Virus record (IMG/VR): IMGVR_UViG_3300021085_000079
Coordinates: 1 to 39,691 of that record
Length of the DNA: 39,691 bases
Reading direction: 5' to 3' (one strand)
From: a virus
Made by a program: the position numbers and the translations under genes. The first letter of the stretch is position 1. Each line of letters starts with the position of its first letter. Below the pieces are notes generated by a model that had not been told where the DNA came from, searched no databases, and saw only the letters and a list, made by a program, of their open reading frames with translations. Below are positions 1 through 7,803 of the stretch, in pieces.

Positions 1-466
1 AACGTATTCACCGAACAAATCTCAAAGAGATGAGCTTTATAGAAATGGTATTAATCCAGTAACTAATATGCCTGGAAACGGTATTCTATTATTTGGTGAT
101 AAAACACACTTAGATAGACCATCAGCATTTGATAGAATTAATGTTCGTAGACTCTTCTTGGTTATCGAAAGAGCCATTGCAGAAGCTGCTAAAAATATTC
201 TATTCGAATTTAATGATGAATTTACAAGAGCAGAATTTGTAAATATCATTGAACCATTATTGAGAGATATAAAAGGTCGAAGAGGTATTACTGACTTTAG
301 GCTATTGGCCGATGAGACAAATAATACTCCATCGATTATTGATACAAATCAATTTGTAGCAAGTCTCTTTATTAAACCAGCGCGGTCCATTAACTTTATC
401 ACTCTTAACTTCGTTGCTGTTCGCACCGGTGTTTCGTTTGAAGAAGTTGTTGGTCAGGCTACATAA
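1..466 (+). CDS. 18: Tail sheath protein gp18, C-terminal part
   Basis: The reading frame is already open at base 2 and runs to a TAA at 464-466, so the gene begins before the window. About 154 residues remain. They resemble the C-terminus of the T4 contractile sheath gp18: YRNGINPVT, then a GNGILLFGDKT stretch, then a helix-rich part ending FEEVVGQAT. Sheath subunits stack around the gp19 tube and contract to drive it through the host envelope. The tail tube gene follows after 17 bases, the T4 order 18-19-20. The family call is strong. Only the true start and the N-terminal domains cannot be seen. Confidence 0.9.
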   Translation, partial: TYSPNKSQRDELYRNGINPVTNMPGNGILLFGDKTHLDRPSAFDRINVRRLFLVIERAIAEAAKNILFEFNDEFTRAEFVNIIEPLLRDIKGRRGITDFRLLADETNNTPSIIDTNQFVASLFIKPARSINFITLNFVAVRTGVSFEEVVGQAT

Positions 467-483
467 AGGGATAGGAGAATAAA

Positions 484-1035
484 ATGGCAATTTTAGGTGT
501 AGACCAATTTAAAGCTAAATTAGCAGGTGGAGGCGCTCGCCCGAATCTGTTTAAAATCACACTTGCTTATCCAAGAATCATGACTGGTGATGTTGAACTA
601 ACATCATTTATGTGTAATGCCGGACAACTACCAGCATCTACTATTAATCCAGTTACTGTTCCATATCGCGGCAGAATGTTATACATGGCTGGTGATAGAA
701 CATTTGAGCCTTGGTCAGTAAATATCATTAACGATACTAATTTCGAAGTAAGAAAAAGTATGGAAATTTGGATGAACTCTATGAATGCTCACCAAACAAA
801 TACAGGTGTTACTTCACCGTTAGACTATCAAGCTGATTTAACTGTTGAGCAACTTGATAAAAATGAATCAACTCTATATACTTATATATTTAGAGGGTGT
901 TTTCCAACAAATGTTTCTGAAATACAGCTTGCATACGGTAATAATGATACTGTAGAAGAATTTGGCGTCAGTTTTCAGGTACAATACTGGGAAAGTTTCA
1001 CAGGAACAGGTACTGGTCAAAAAGTTACTTCTTAA
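484..1035 (+). CDS. 19: Tail tube protein gp19
   Basis: This 183-residue protein is slightly longer than T4 gp19 (163). It starts MAILGVDQFKAKLAGGGARP and continues with NLFKITLAYP, the usual start of the tube beta-barrel. Later segments such as SWSVNIINDTNFEVRK-type text (here FEPWSVNIINDTNFEVRK) and EEFGVSFQVQYWE fit the gp19 family. The protein polymerises into the inner tail tube through which DNA passes. It lies between sheath and portal as in T4, with an AGGAGA ribosome site at 474-479. A long hairpin follows the gene. A paralogue with the same fold lies at 16947-17465. Confidence 0.92.
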   Translation: MAILGVDQFKAKLAGGGARPNLFKITLAYPRIMTGDVELTSFMCNAGQLPASTINPVTVPYRGRMLYMAGDRTFEPWSVNIINDTNFEVRKSMEIWMNSMNAHQTNTGVTSPLDYQADLTVEQLDKNESTLYTYIFRGCFPTNVSEIQLAYGNNDTVEEFGVSFQVQYWESFTGTGTGQKVTS

Positions 1036-1041
1036 TTAAGT

Positions 1042-1049
1042 AATAAATA
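1042..1049 (+). promoter_or_regulatory. Possible late promoter box (AATAAATA)
   Basis: AATAAATA differs by one base from the T4 late promoter TATAAATA and sits just after gp19, 66 bases ahead of the portal start. A hairpin lies between it and the portal gene. The match is imperfect in AT-rich DNA, so this is tentative. Confidence 0.3.
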
Positions 1050-1063
1050 GTACTAATTGAAAA

Positions 1064-1093
1064 GGTATAGGGGGAAATACTTTCCCCCTTACC
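1064..1093 (+). terminator. Strong hairpin between gp19 and gp20
   Basis: GGTA and AGGGGGAAA (1064-1067, 1069-1077) pair with TTTCCCCCT and TACC (1081-1093) across the loop TAC, with one bulged T at 1068. This gives a 13-pair stem. There is no long T-run after it, so it may act as a partial terminator or an RNA stability and processing element that sets tube against portal expression. Confidence 0.6.
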
Positions 1094-1114
1094 AATGTAT
1101 TTAAAGGATTAATT

Positions 1115-2752
1115 ATGGCAGATAATTCACTTAAGCTTTTTGGTTTTGAAATAAAAAGATCTGGATCAAAAGACAAAGAAGAAAAGCTAAAATCAGTTGT
1201 TACTGCAAAGGACGACGATGGTGCAGGTTATGTGACTGCTTCAGGAGCTGGGCATTTTGGCCAATACGTAGATATTGATGGTAGTGGATCTAAAGATAAT
1301 TATCAATTAGTAATGAAATATAGAGGTGTTGCTATACATCCAGAATGTGATGCTGCAATTGAAGATATTGTAAATGAATCAATTGTTATAGATGAAGAAA
1401 GTCCTGGAGTATCAATTGAACTAGAAAAAATTGAAGCCAGTGAAAGTATTAAAGAACAAATTACAGAAGAATTTGCTAATATTTTAAGAATGTTAAATTT
1501 TATAGAAGATGGCCATGATATCTTTCGCAGATGGTATATTGATGGCAAAATTTATCATCATTTAGTGGTAGATCCAAATAATGAAAAAATGGGTATTCAA
1601 GATATTCGATTTATTGATTCTCCAAAAATGCGTAAAGTAAAAGAAGTTAAAAAGAAAAAAGATCCATTAACAAATGCTGATATTATTGAAAACGTAAAAG
1701 AGTATTACATTTATCAAGAAACACCTGGAAAAGGTGGAGCTGGATCTATTAATACATCACAAAATAGGCAGGCTGTCAAATTTACTGAAGATTCTATTAG
1801 TTATGTCACATCAGGTTTATTAGATGAAAAAAGAAAAAAAGTTCTTTCGCATTTACAGAAGGCTATTAAGCCTGTTAATCAATTAAGAATGATGGAAGAC
1901 TCGCTTGTCATTTATAGACTAGCTCGAGCTCCGGAAAGAAGAATTTTTTACATCGATGTTGGTAATCTTCCAAAAGGTAAAGCCGAAGAATATATGAAAA
2001 ATATTATGGCTAAATATCGTAATAAACTAGTATATGATGCTAATACTGGTGACTTACGAGATGATCGTAAACATATGTCAATGCTTGAAGATTTCTGGTT
2101 ACCTCGCCGAGAAGGTAATAGAAGTACTGAGATTTCAAGCCTTCCAGGTGGTGACAACCTAGGACAGATTGATGACATCATTTACTTTCAAAAACGTTTG
2201 TATAAGGCTTTAAATGTTCCATTACAAAGATTAGATCAAGAAAATAATGGTTTTAGTATTGGAAGATCAACTGAAATTAGTAGAGATGAAGTTAAGTTTC
2301 AGAAGTTTATTGATAGACTTCGTAATAGATTTTCTCATTTGTTTTTACGAATTCTTAAAAAACAACTTGTACTTAAGAAAGTTATAACTGAAGCAGATTG
2401 GGCAAAATGGGAAAAAGATATTCGAGTTAACTATAATAGAGATAATCATTTTGTAGAATTAAAAGAATCAGAAATTTTAAAAGAAAGAGTACAAACATTA
2501 GATATGGTTAGTCAATATGTAGGAGAGTATTTTACAAAAGACTGGGTTATGAAAAATGTTTTAAAGTTATCTGAAGAAGATATAAAAGAATTAGAAGATA
2601 AAGTTGATGAGTTAGAAGATAAAAACAAAGAACGAGAAGATGAAGCTATACAAAATCATATGAGTGCACAACAACAGCAAGCAGATCAACAAGCTGCAAT
2701 TCAACAACAAATGAGCCAACAACAAGCTACTGAAGAGCCACCACAACAATAA
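1115..2752 (+). CDS. 20: Portal vertex protein gp20
   Basis: The 545-residue protein matches the T4 portal (524) in length and text. Examples are YRGVAIHPECDAAIEDIVNE, RRWYIDGKIYHH, FIDSPKMRKVKEV, RAPERRIFYIDVGNLP and EDFWLPRREGNRSTEISSLP. Twelve copies form the ring at one capsid vertex that starts head assembly and conducts DNA during packaging and ejection. The N-terminal 50 residues are polar. The last 60 are an acidic helix followed by a glutamine-rich tail (QQQQADQQAAIQQQ), which is longer than in T4. An AAGGA ribosome site precedes the ATG. Prohead core genes follow, as expected for the T4 head cluster. Confidence 0.95.
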   Translation: MADNSLKLFGFEIKRSGSKDKEEKLKSVVTAKDDDGAGYVTASGAGHFGQYVDIDGSGSKDNYQLVMKYRGVAIHPECDAAIEDIVNESIVIDEESPGVSIELEKIEASESIKEQITEEFANILRMLNFIEDGHDIFRRWYIDGKIYHHLVVDPNNEKMGIQDIRFIDSPKMRKVKEVKKKKDPLTNADIIENVKEYYIYQETPGKGGAGSINTSQNRQAVKFTEDSISYVTSGLLDEKRKKVLSHLQKAIKPVNQLRMMEDSLVIYRLARAPERRIFYIDVGNLPKGKAEEYMKNIMAKYRNKLVYDANTGDLRDDRKHMSMLEDFWLPRREGNRSTEISSLPGGDNLGQIDDIIYFQKRLYKALNVPLQRLDQENNGFSIGRSTEISRDEVKFQKFIDRLRNRFSHLFLRILKKQLVLKKVITEADWAKWEKDIRVNYNRDNHFVELKESEILKERVQTLDMVSQYVGEYFTKDWVMKNVLKLSEEDIKELEDKVDELEDKNKEREDEAIQNHMSAQQQQADQQAAIQQQMSQQQATEEPPQQ

Positions 2753-2777
2753 AAATATTATTTAAAAGATTTAAATG

Positions 2778-2785
2778 TATAAATA
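2778..2785 (+). promoter_or_regulatory. Late promoter TATAAATA
   Basis: This is an exact T4-type late box, 23 bases upstream of the prohead core gene at 2809. Late promoters of this type are read by host RNA polymerase carrying gp55, and the gp55 gene is at 20025. It would drive the prohead core, protease, scaffold and capsid run. Confidence 0.7.
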
Positions 2786-2808
2786 TAACTAAATAAGCGG
2801 AGAATACA

Positions 2809-3063
2809 ATGGAAGATGAATTTGAAAATGATTATGAAATTGAAACTACAGCAGAAGAAGATATGGATCTCGATGAGCCAGAAGTTGAAGCTAATCCTTT
2901 AATGGATATGGTTAATGCAATTGGTGATGGAGATTTGTCGTCTGCTTCTAATATATTTTCAAGTCAGTTAAATGATAGATTAAGTGATGCAATTGAGCAA
3001 GAAAGAATTAGTGTTTCTAGTAATATATTTGGTGGCGATCAGGAAGAAATGGTAGATGCTTAA
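2809..3063 (+). CDS. 67: Prohead core protein, gp67-like
   Basis: This is an 84-residue, strongly acidic protein directly after the portal, the position of T4 gene 67. The C-terminal half (MVNAIGDGDLSSASNIFSSQ, then a helix ending in EQERISVSSNIF) aligns with the T4 gp67 core AIKSNDLVAARKLF...IKEEKIAIARNFL. In T4 the acidic stretch is at the C-terminus. Here it is at the N-terminus (residues 2-28). gp67 is part of the scaffold core and is later cut up by the prohead protease. The gene overlaps the next by 8 bases (ATGCTTAA). Confidence 0.75.
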   Translation: MEDEFENDYEIETTAEEDMDLDEPEVEANPLMDMVNAIGDGDLSSASNIFSSQLNDRLSDAIEQERISVSSNIFGGDQEEMVDA

Positions 3064-3268
3064 GTTTAAAGAATTAAAAGCTAATTTACAAGAAGCTTCT
3101 AATATAGTTAAAAAAGTAAAGATTGGCCGCAAAAATGTAGTCATTCATAAACTTGCACATAATAAATTTAAAACAATGATTGACGGCGATGAATTAGACA
3201 CATATCCAAATGAAAAAGAAGCTATGGCAATGGCTAAAGAATTCATTAAGCAGTACAAAGGGAGGTAG
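3056..3268 (+). CDS. Small basic head-region protein (possible prohead core protein)
   Basis: This 70-residue lysine-rich protein sits where T4 has gene 68. It starts MLKFKELKANLQEAS. That helix with an LQE|A site resembles the capsid-targeting leader of T4 internal proteins and the L/I-x-E cleavage motif of gp21. The rest (KVKIGRKNVVIHKLAHNKFK, DGDELDTYPNEKEAMAMAKE) looks like a small alpha/beta domain. Translation is coupled to gp67 by an 8-base overlap. I do not recognise the family with certainty. A role in the prohead core is inferred from position and leader. Confidence 0.55.
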   Translation: MLKFKELKANLQEASNIVKKVKIGRKNVVIHKLAHNKFKTMIDGDELDTYPNEKEAMAMAKEFIKQYKGR

Positions 3269-3271
3269 CAA

Positions 3272-3739
3272 ATGTTTAGTAATAATAATGAAAAACGACT
3301 TACGACATATGCTTCTTTGCTGCAAAATATAAGAGAAGACAAAGATGTAAGTAGTCTTCATCTTGTAGGTCCTCATGTATCGGTATATAAAGAACATACA
3401 GACGCTATTAATAAAATTCACAATAAGTATAAAAATAGTGAAGGCATGCATAGTGAAAAAGAAAAGAAACATCTGAATGCTCTTAGTACCCATCATAATG
3501 AATTATCCAAGTTTCATACAGGTCTTGCGAATGTGCACGGATTTATAGGTAACAAAGAAAAAAGTAGTGAACACAATATGATTGCTGCACAACATACAGG
3601 CCTATCAGGTGATGTAAACCCAGGTCGAAGCTTGGCAAGTCAAAAAAAGAGTTTTTTTCACAAAGCTGATCACGGTGAAGCAGCTGAAAAAATATCAGAT
3701 CTTACTAAGCGTGGGCACAACGCGCTTAAAGAAAGTTAA
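3272..3739 (+). CDS. Hypothetical head-cluster protein, His-rich
   Basis: This 155-residue protein has an AGGGAGG ribosome site just upstream (3259-3265). It is rich in His, Lys and Ser and mostly helical by pattern (HTDAINKIHNKYKNSEGMHS, THHNELSKFHTGLANVHGFI). No membrane segment or known motif is seen. It lies between prohead core and protease genes and would be transcribed from the late promoter at 2778. It could be a head-internal protein packaged with DNA, since the next-but-one gene product has similar His/Ala-rich helices. No function can be assigned. Confidence 0.6.
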   Translation: MFSNNNEKRLTTYASLLQNIREDKDVSSLHLVGPHVSVYKEHTDAINKIHNKYKNSEGMHSEKEKKHLNALSTHHNELSKFHTGLANVHGFIGNKEKSSEHNMIAAQHTGLSGDVNPGRSLASQKKSFFHKADHGEAAEKISDLTKRGHNALKES

Positions 3740-3751
3740 AGGAAAAATAAT

Positions 3752-4021
3752 ATGACAATGGTTACACTCATGGGTTCAGAAGTAAATGCGGCTACTACGC
3801 ATGGAGCTGCAACCAATCTTTCCAGCGCAAAATGTGTAAGGGTATTCAATAGCCATACTGCTAGTCTTTTGGTAACACGTTGTACAGCAGCAGGTGTTAC
3901 TATTGGAACTGCTACTATTGGACCAAAAGAAGTAATTTACTTAAATAAAAATTCTGACGAGAAAATATTCGCGGCAGCTGCAACAGTTAAACTAGTACCC
4001 GTCGGGTATCTTGGAGGATAA
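3752..4021 (+). CDS. Hypothetical small beta-rich virion protein
   Basis: The protein has 89 residues, beginning MTMVTLMGSEVNAATTHGAA and ending VKLVPVGYLGG. It is Ala/Thr/Val rich with short alternating hydrophobic runs (CVRVFNSHTASLLVTR, EVIYLNKNSDEKIFAA), which suggests a small beta sandwich such as a capsid decoration or fibre-type domain. An AAAGGAAA ribosome site lies at 3739-3746. It ends one base before the next gene, and its last codons carry that gene's GGAGG ribosome site. The location in the head cluster supports a structural role. The family is not recognised. Confidence 0.55.
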   Translation: MTMVTLMGSEVNAATTHGAATNLSSAKCVRVFNSHTASLLVTRCTAAGVTIGTATIGPKEVIYLNKNSDEKIFAAAATVKLVPVGYLGG

Positions 4022-4022
4022 A

Positions 4023-4448
4023 ATGAAAACATTTACTAATTTTATGAATGAAGTTAATGAGGCGGCACAGTATCCACTTCACAATCACCCCCACGACGCC
4101 GAATTGAGTCATAGAGACATTAAGCATGTGAAAAATTTTGCCGAGCGGCAAGAAATACACCATGAAGACCGTGGATACCAACATGAAAAGGATGCAGAGG
4201 AGTTTCCTACAGAAAGTGAAGCTCATTATGCACATCGTGAAGCTGCAGCTTTTCATTACAGTGCTGCAGATCATTATGCAAAATTAGGTAAAAATCCACA
4301 GCAAGGTCACGATCAAATGGGCGGTAAAAGAATGAAGCGGCCAACTGAAAAGGCAAATGATGCATCAAAAAAAGCACATGCAGCAGCAGACATGCATGTA
4401 CCACATAATGCACCTGAAGACGACGGTGTTGAATACCGTGTAGGTTAA
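4023..4448 (+). CDS. Putative internal head protein with capsid-targeting-like leader
   Basis: This protein has 141 residues and starts at the ATG preceded by GGAGG (4013-4017). An upstream TTG in frame at 4011 would overlap that ribosome site, so it was not used. It begins MKTFTNFMNEVNEA, close to the T4 internal-protein leader MKTYQEFIAEA, and FMNE|V could be the gp21 cut. The rest is rich in His, Ala and Glu (SEAHYAHREAAAFHYSAADH) with no known domain. T4 internal proteins are packed in the prohead and injected with DNA. The same is inferred here from leader and position next to the protease, not from homology of the body. Confidence 0.6.
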   Translation: MKTFTNFMNEVNEAAQYPLHNHPHDAELSHRDIKHVKNFAERQEIHHEDRGYQHEKDAEEFPTESEAHYAHREAAAFHYSAADHYAKLGKNPQQGHDQMGGKRMKRPTEKANDASKKAHAAADMHVPHNAPEDDGVEYRVG

Positions 4449-4463
4449 AATAAGGTAAAAAAA

Positions 4464-5114
4464 ATGAAATTAATTGCAGAATACCAAGATCAAGAAATAT
4501 CTTATATGACAGAAGCTACCGAAAACGGTGGAAAAAATCATGTAATTGAAGGTATTTTCGCACAAGCTGAAAGCAAAAACCGTAATGGCAGAATTTATCC
4601 AAAAGCTATTATGGAAAAAGCAATCGCTAAGTATAACAAAGAACAAGTAATTCCTAAGAGAGCAGTAGGTGAATTGAACCATCCAGATGGTCCCACTGTA
4701 AACTTAGACAAAGTATCCCATCGCATTACCGAACTAAATTGGTCCGGTAATAACGTGATGGGTAAGGCACTTATATTAGACACTCCAATGGGGCAGATCG
4801 TTAAAGGTTTACTCGATGGTGGCGTTCAACTAGGTGTATCAACTCGTGGTATGGGAAGTCTAGAGAATCGTAATGGAACCAACTATGTAAAAGAAGATTT
4901 TATGTTAGCAACGGTTGACATTGTTCAAGATCCATCCGCCCCAGACGCTTTCGTTAATGGCATTATGGAGGGGGTCGACTGGATATGGAACAATGGCGTG
5001 ATAGAAGCTCGAGACATTGAAAAGATTGAGACTGAAATTAAGAAAGCTCCACGATCGAGATTGTATGAAGTACAAACTCGTGAGTTTAAGAATTTCCTCT
5101 CGTTGCTTAAATAA
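4464..5114 (+). CDS. 21: Prohead core protease gp21
   Basis: The 216-residue protein is close to T4 gp21 (212). Family text includes EGIFAQAESKNRNGRIYPKA, GELNHPDGP (catalytic His), QLGVSTRGMGS (nucleophile Ser) and TVDIVQDPSAPDA (conserved Asp). It is a serine protease of the herpesvirus-assemblin-like type. It sits in the prohead core, cuts itself, gp22, gp67, internal proteins and the gp23 N-terminus after L/I-x-E, and so triggers maturation. The order 21-22-23 is that of T4, and the ribosome site is AAGGT at 4452-4456. Confidence 0.95.
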   Translation: MKLIAEYQDQEISYMTEATENGGKNHVIEGIFAQAESKNRNGRIYPKAIMEKAIAKYNKEQVIPKRAVGELNHPDGPTVNLDKVSHRITELNWSGNNVMGKALILDTPMGQIVKGLLDGGVQLGVSTRGMGSLENRNGTNYVKEDFMLATVDIVQDPSAPDAFVNGIMEGVDWIWNNGVIEARDIEKIETEIKKAPRSRLYEVQTREFKNFLSLLK

Positions 5115-5129
5115 TAGAGGAGTCAAAAC

Positions 5130-6284
5130 ATGACTGATCAAAATTACGAACAGGATGTCGACCTCGATGAAGCAACGGAAGTTGTGGACGAGGCTAAGGC
5201 ACCAACTACAAAAGGTAAGGCACCAGACCCTGATCATTCCGAAACTGATGGAATGACAAAGACTGATCCTAAAGCCCAAGCTAAAAAAGGCGCGGCCGGA
5301 ACAAGTAAAGCCAAAAACGGTGATACTTCCGGTCAAGAACCAATGCAAAAACTGAATGCTGGATATGCTGGATACGGAAACAAAATGGAAAATATGACTA
5401 AGTTGGCAGCTTTGCCAACTGATGTTATTAATACATTGTATCAAGAAGCATTTGGCACTGACTTGGATCTAGATGAGTCCGATGAAGAATTGGTAGAGTA
5501 TAACTTTGATGACGATCTGGAAGCTTTGGTTGAATCCGAAGCAACTCTTTCAGACGACTTTAAAGGTAAAGCTTCTACAATTTTCGAAGCTGCTGTTAAT
5601 TCCAAAATTATGGAAAAAGCTGCAGATATGGAACTTGTCACTGCAACCCTTATTGCTGAAAAAGTAGAAGAGCTGGAAGAACAATATACTTCTGAAATCT
5701 CTGAAGCTGTCGTTGAAGCACGTGAAGAGCTTGTCGAAAAAGTCGACGGTTATCTAAACTACGTTGTTGAAACATGGATGGAAGAAAATAGACTGGCTGT
5801 TGAATCCGGTCTTAGAACTGAAATCGCTGAAACATTCATGGGAAGTCTGAAAGACTTGTTCACTGAATCTTACATCGAAGTTCCAGAATCCAAAGTTGAT
5901 CTTGTTGATGATCTTGCTGAGCAGGTAATTGCTCTGGAAGAAAAACTCAATCAAGAAACATCTACTATCATCGAAATGAGATCTGAAATGCAAAATCTTG
6001 AGCGGCATGCAATTATTGCAGAAGCTTCAAAAGATCTTGCTGGAACTCAAGCCGACAAACTAACTAAACTTGCAGAATCAATTGATTTTGAATCATCTGA
6101 AGCATTTGCTGCTAAAGTAGATACTCTTGTAGAATCTTACTTTTCAGATCAACCTCAAGTAGAAGTTGAAGCTTCTACACCTAGCCAATCAATCACCGAA
6201 GCTAATGAGCTCGATGATGGTGAAGAAGTTGTAACAAGCACACGGATGGACCAATATCTAACTGCAATCAGATCAAATAACTAA
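5130..6284 (+). CDS. 22: Prohead scaffold protein gp22
   Basis: This 384-residue acidic protein is longer than T4 gp22 (269), mainly because of a low-complexity N-terminal 90 residues rich in Lys, Ala, Gly and Asp. The core from about residue 140 to 310 is long helices and coiled coil. It contains the gp22 signature around VDGYLNYVVETWMEENRLAV and TESYIEVPESKVDL. It forms the inner scaffold of the prohead, around which gp23 assembles, and is degraded by gp21. An AGAGGAG ribosome site lies at 5115-5121, and the major capsid gene follows after 11 bases. Confidence 0.93.
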   Translation: MTDQNYEQDVDLDEATEVVDEAKAPTTKGKAPDPDHSETDGMTKTDPKAQAKKGAAGTSKAKNGDTSGQEPMQKLNAGYAGYGNKMENMTKLAALPTDVINTLYQEAFGTDLDLDESDEELVEYNFDDDLEALVESEATLSDDFKGKASTIFEAAVNSKIMEKAADMELVTATLIAEKVEELEEQYTSEISEAVVEAREELVEKVDGYLNYVVETWMEENRLAVESGLRTEIAETFMGSLKDLFTESYIEVPESKVDLVDDLAEQVIALEEKLNQETSTIIEMRSEMQNLERHAIIAEASKDLAGTQADKLTKLAESIDFESSEAFAAKVDTLVESYFSDQPQVEVEASTPSQSITEANELDDGEEVVTSTRMDQYLTAIRSNN

Positions 6285-6295
6285 GGAGACAAAAG

Positions 6296-7642
6296 ATGTC
6301 TAACGCATACAAATCGCTTACTGAAAAGTGGGCACCGGTTCTGAACGAAGAATCAGCCGGTACAATTCAAGATCAATATAGAAAGTCGGTAACGGCTGTT
6401 GTTCTTGAAAACCAAGAAAAAGCTCTTCAAGAAGCCCGTTCTGCTCAGCAAGGTTACTTGACAGAGGATGCACCTGCTGGTGCAAATACTGGTTCGATCG
6501 ATAAGTGGGATCCAATCCTTATTTCGCTCGTACGTCGTGCAATGCCCAACATGATGGCATATGACGTCTGTGGTGTTCAGCCAATGACTGGTCCAACTGG
6601 ACTGATCTTTGCGATGAAATCACGTTTCAATGGTGGTGTAACTACTAATGACGAAGCACTGTTTAACGAAGCAAATACCAAGTTCTCTGGTGATTCATCT
6701 GGTACAGCTATGCCCACTGATGGTTCTGGTCTTAGTGGTCTTACAGATGCTAACACTTCAGGTACTATCGATGATGAGCGTTCAGCTGTTCATCCAAGAG
6801 GTGGTATGGATACAGCAAACGGTGAAGGTCTTGGTACTACTGGTACTAGTCCTAACTCTGCTTTCAATGAAATGGGTTTCACCATTGAGAAAGCAACTGT
6901 ATCAGCAAAAACACGTGCATTGAAAGCAGAATATTCGCTTGAACTCGCACAGGATCTGAAAGCAATCCACGGTCTGGACGCTGAAAGCGAACTGGCTAAC
7001 ATTCTTTCAACTGAAATTCTTGCTGAAATCAACCGGGAAGTAATCCGTACTATTAATAGCCAAGCTAGAACTGGTGCTTCTACATCTCAAACAGCAGTTG
7101 ACGGTGTCTTTGATCTGAAGAATGATGCTGATGGTCGTTGGAGTGTAGAGCGTTTCAAAGGTCTGATGGTTCAGATCGAACGTGAAGCAAATGCAATTGC
7201 AAAACTGACTCGTAGAGGTCGTGGTAATTTCATCATTACTTCTTCTGATGTTGCTTCTTGCTTGTCTGCTACTGGAATGTTGGACTATGCTCCAGCTCTG
7301 AAAGATAGCCTGACAGTCGACGATACTGGTAATACTTTTGCTGGTGTTCTTAATGGTCGTACCAAAGTATACATCGATCCGTATGCAACTGTAGACTATA
7401 TTAACGTTGGATACAAAGGTACCAATGCTTATGACGCAGGTCTCTTCTATTGCCCATACGTACCGCTGACTATGGTCCGTGCCGTAGGTGAGAATGACTT
7501 CCAGCCACGTATCGGGTTCAAAACTCGTTATGGCATGGTATCAAACCCATTTGTTGGAAACGCTCCAGCAAACGGTCTTGCTAATGCAAAGACTAACCAG
7601 TACTACAGAATCTTCCGCGTAGATAATATCCTCGACGTATAA
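6296..7642 (+). CDS. 23: Major capsid protein gp23
   Basis: This 448-residue protein matches T4 gp23 (521), for example LVRRAMPNMMAYDVCGVQPM, KAEYSLELAQDLKAIHGLDA, NREVIRTINSQARTG and PRIGFKTRYGMVSNPF. The leader ends YLTE|DAP near residue 61, which corresponds to the FLTE|AEI site cut by gp21 in T4, so the mature protein is about 387 residues. It is shorter than T4 gp23, probably in the insertion domain. GC and codon use are higher than in neighbouring genes (many GGT, CGT and AAC codons), as expected for the most abundant protein. AAGGAGA precedes the start, and two hairpins follow the stop. Confidence 0.97.
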   Translation: MSNAYKSLTEKWAPVLNEESAGTIQDQYRKSVTAVVLENQEKALQEARSAQQGYLTEDAPAGANTGSIDKWDPILISLVRRAMPNMMAYDVCGVQPMTGPTGLIFAMKSRFNGGVTTNDEALFNEANTKFSGDSSGTAMPTDGSGLSGLTDANTSGTIDDERSAVHPRGGMDTANGEGLGTTGTSPNSAFNEMGFTIEKATVSAKTRALKAEYSLELAQDLKAIHGLDAESELANILSTEILAEINREVIRTINSQARTGASTSQTAVDGVFDLKNDADGRWSVERFKGLMVQIEREANAIAKLTRRGRGNFIITSSDVASCLSATGMLDYAPALKDSLTVDDTGNTFAGVLNGRTKVYIDPYATVDYINVGYKGTNAYDAGLFYCPYVPLTMVRAVGENDFQPRIGFKTRYGMVSNPFVGNAPANGLANAKTNQYYRIFRVDNILDV

Positions 7643-7648
7643 GAAAAA

Positions 7649-7668
7649 AGAGAGGAACCAACCTCTCT
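7649..7668 (+). terminator. Hairpin after gp23
   Basis: AGAGAGG (7649-7655) pairs with CCTCTCT (7662-7668) across AACCAA, 7 bases after the capsid stop codon. It has no T-run and is followed 16 bases later by a classical terminator. It could protect the abundant capsid mRNA from 3' decay. Confidence 0.5.
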
Positions 7669-7683
7669 CTAAGAATAACTACC

Positions 7684-7710
7684 AAGGGCGCTTTCGGGCG
7701 CCCTTTATTT
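7684..7710 (+). terminator. Rho-independent terminator of the head operon
   Basis: AAGGGCGC (7684-7691) pairs perfectly with GCGCCCTT (7698-7705) over the loop TTTCGG and is followed by TATTT. This GC-rich stem in AT-rich DNA closes the capsid gene cluster. Confidence 0.9.
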
Positions 7711-7746
7711 ATGTGGAAATAAAATAAAAAACATTGAAAATACTCC

Positions 7747-7775
7747 TTTACATTTACTCTAAAATGTATTATAAA
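7747..7775 (+). promoter_or_regulatory. Early-type promoter TTTACA-N17-TATAAA
   Basis: The -35 TTTACA (7747-7752) and -10 TATAAA (7770-7775) are separated by exactly 17 bases, 28 bases ahead of the ATG at 7804. The 54 bases 7734-7787 match 34201-34254 at 47 positions, so this leader is a duplicate of the one before the small gene at 34266. Confidence 0.8.
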
Positions 7776-7803
7776 GAATATAACAAATGATAAAGGAAAT
7801 ATT

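Noticed and set aside
3194-3496. 100-codon minus-strand frame with hydrophobic text
   Set aside because: It is the shadow of the plus-strand head-cluster genes. Neighbouring genes on this strand are absent and no start signal is seen.
4905-5444. 179-codon open frame on the minus strand opposite gp21-gp22
   Set aside because: It lies antisense to two well-supported genes, has no ribosome site, and its Cys/Phe/Ser-rich text is typical of a reverse reading of acidic coding DNA.
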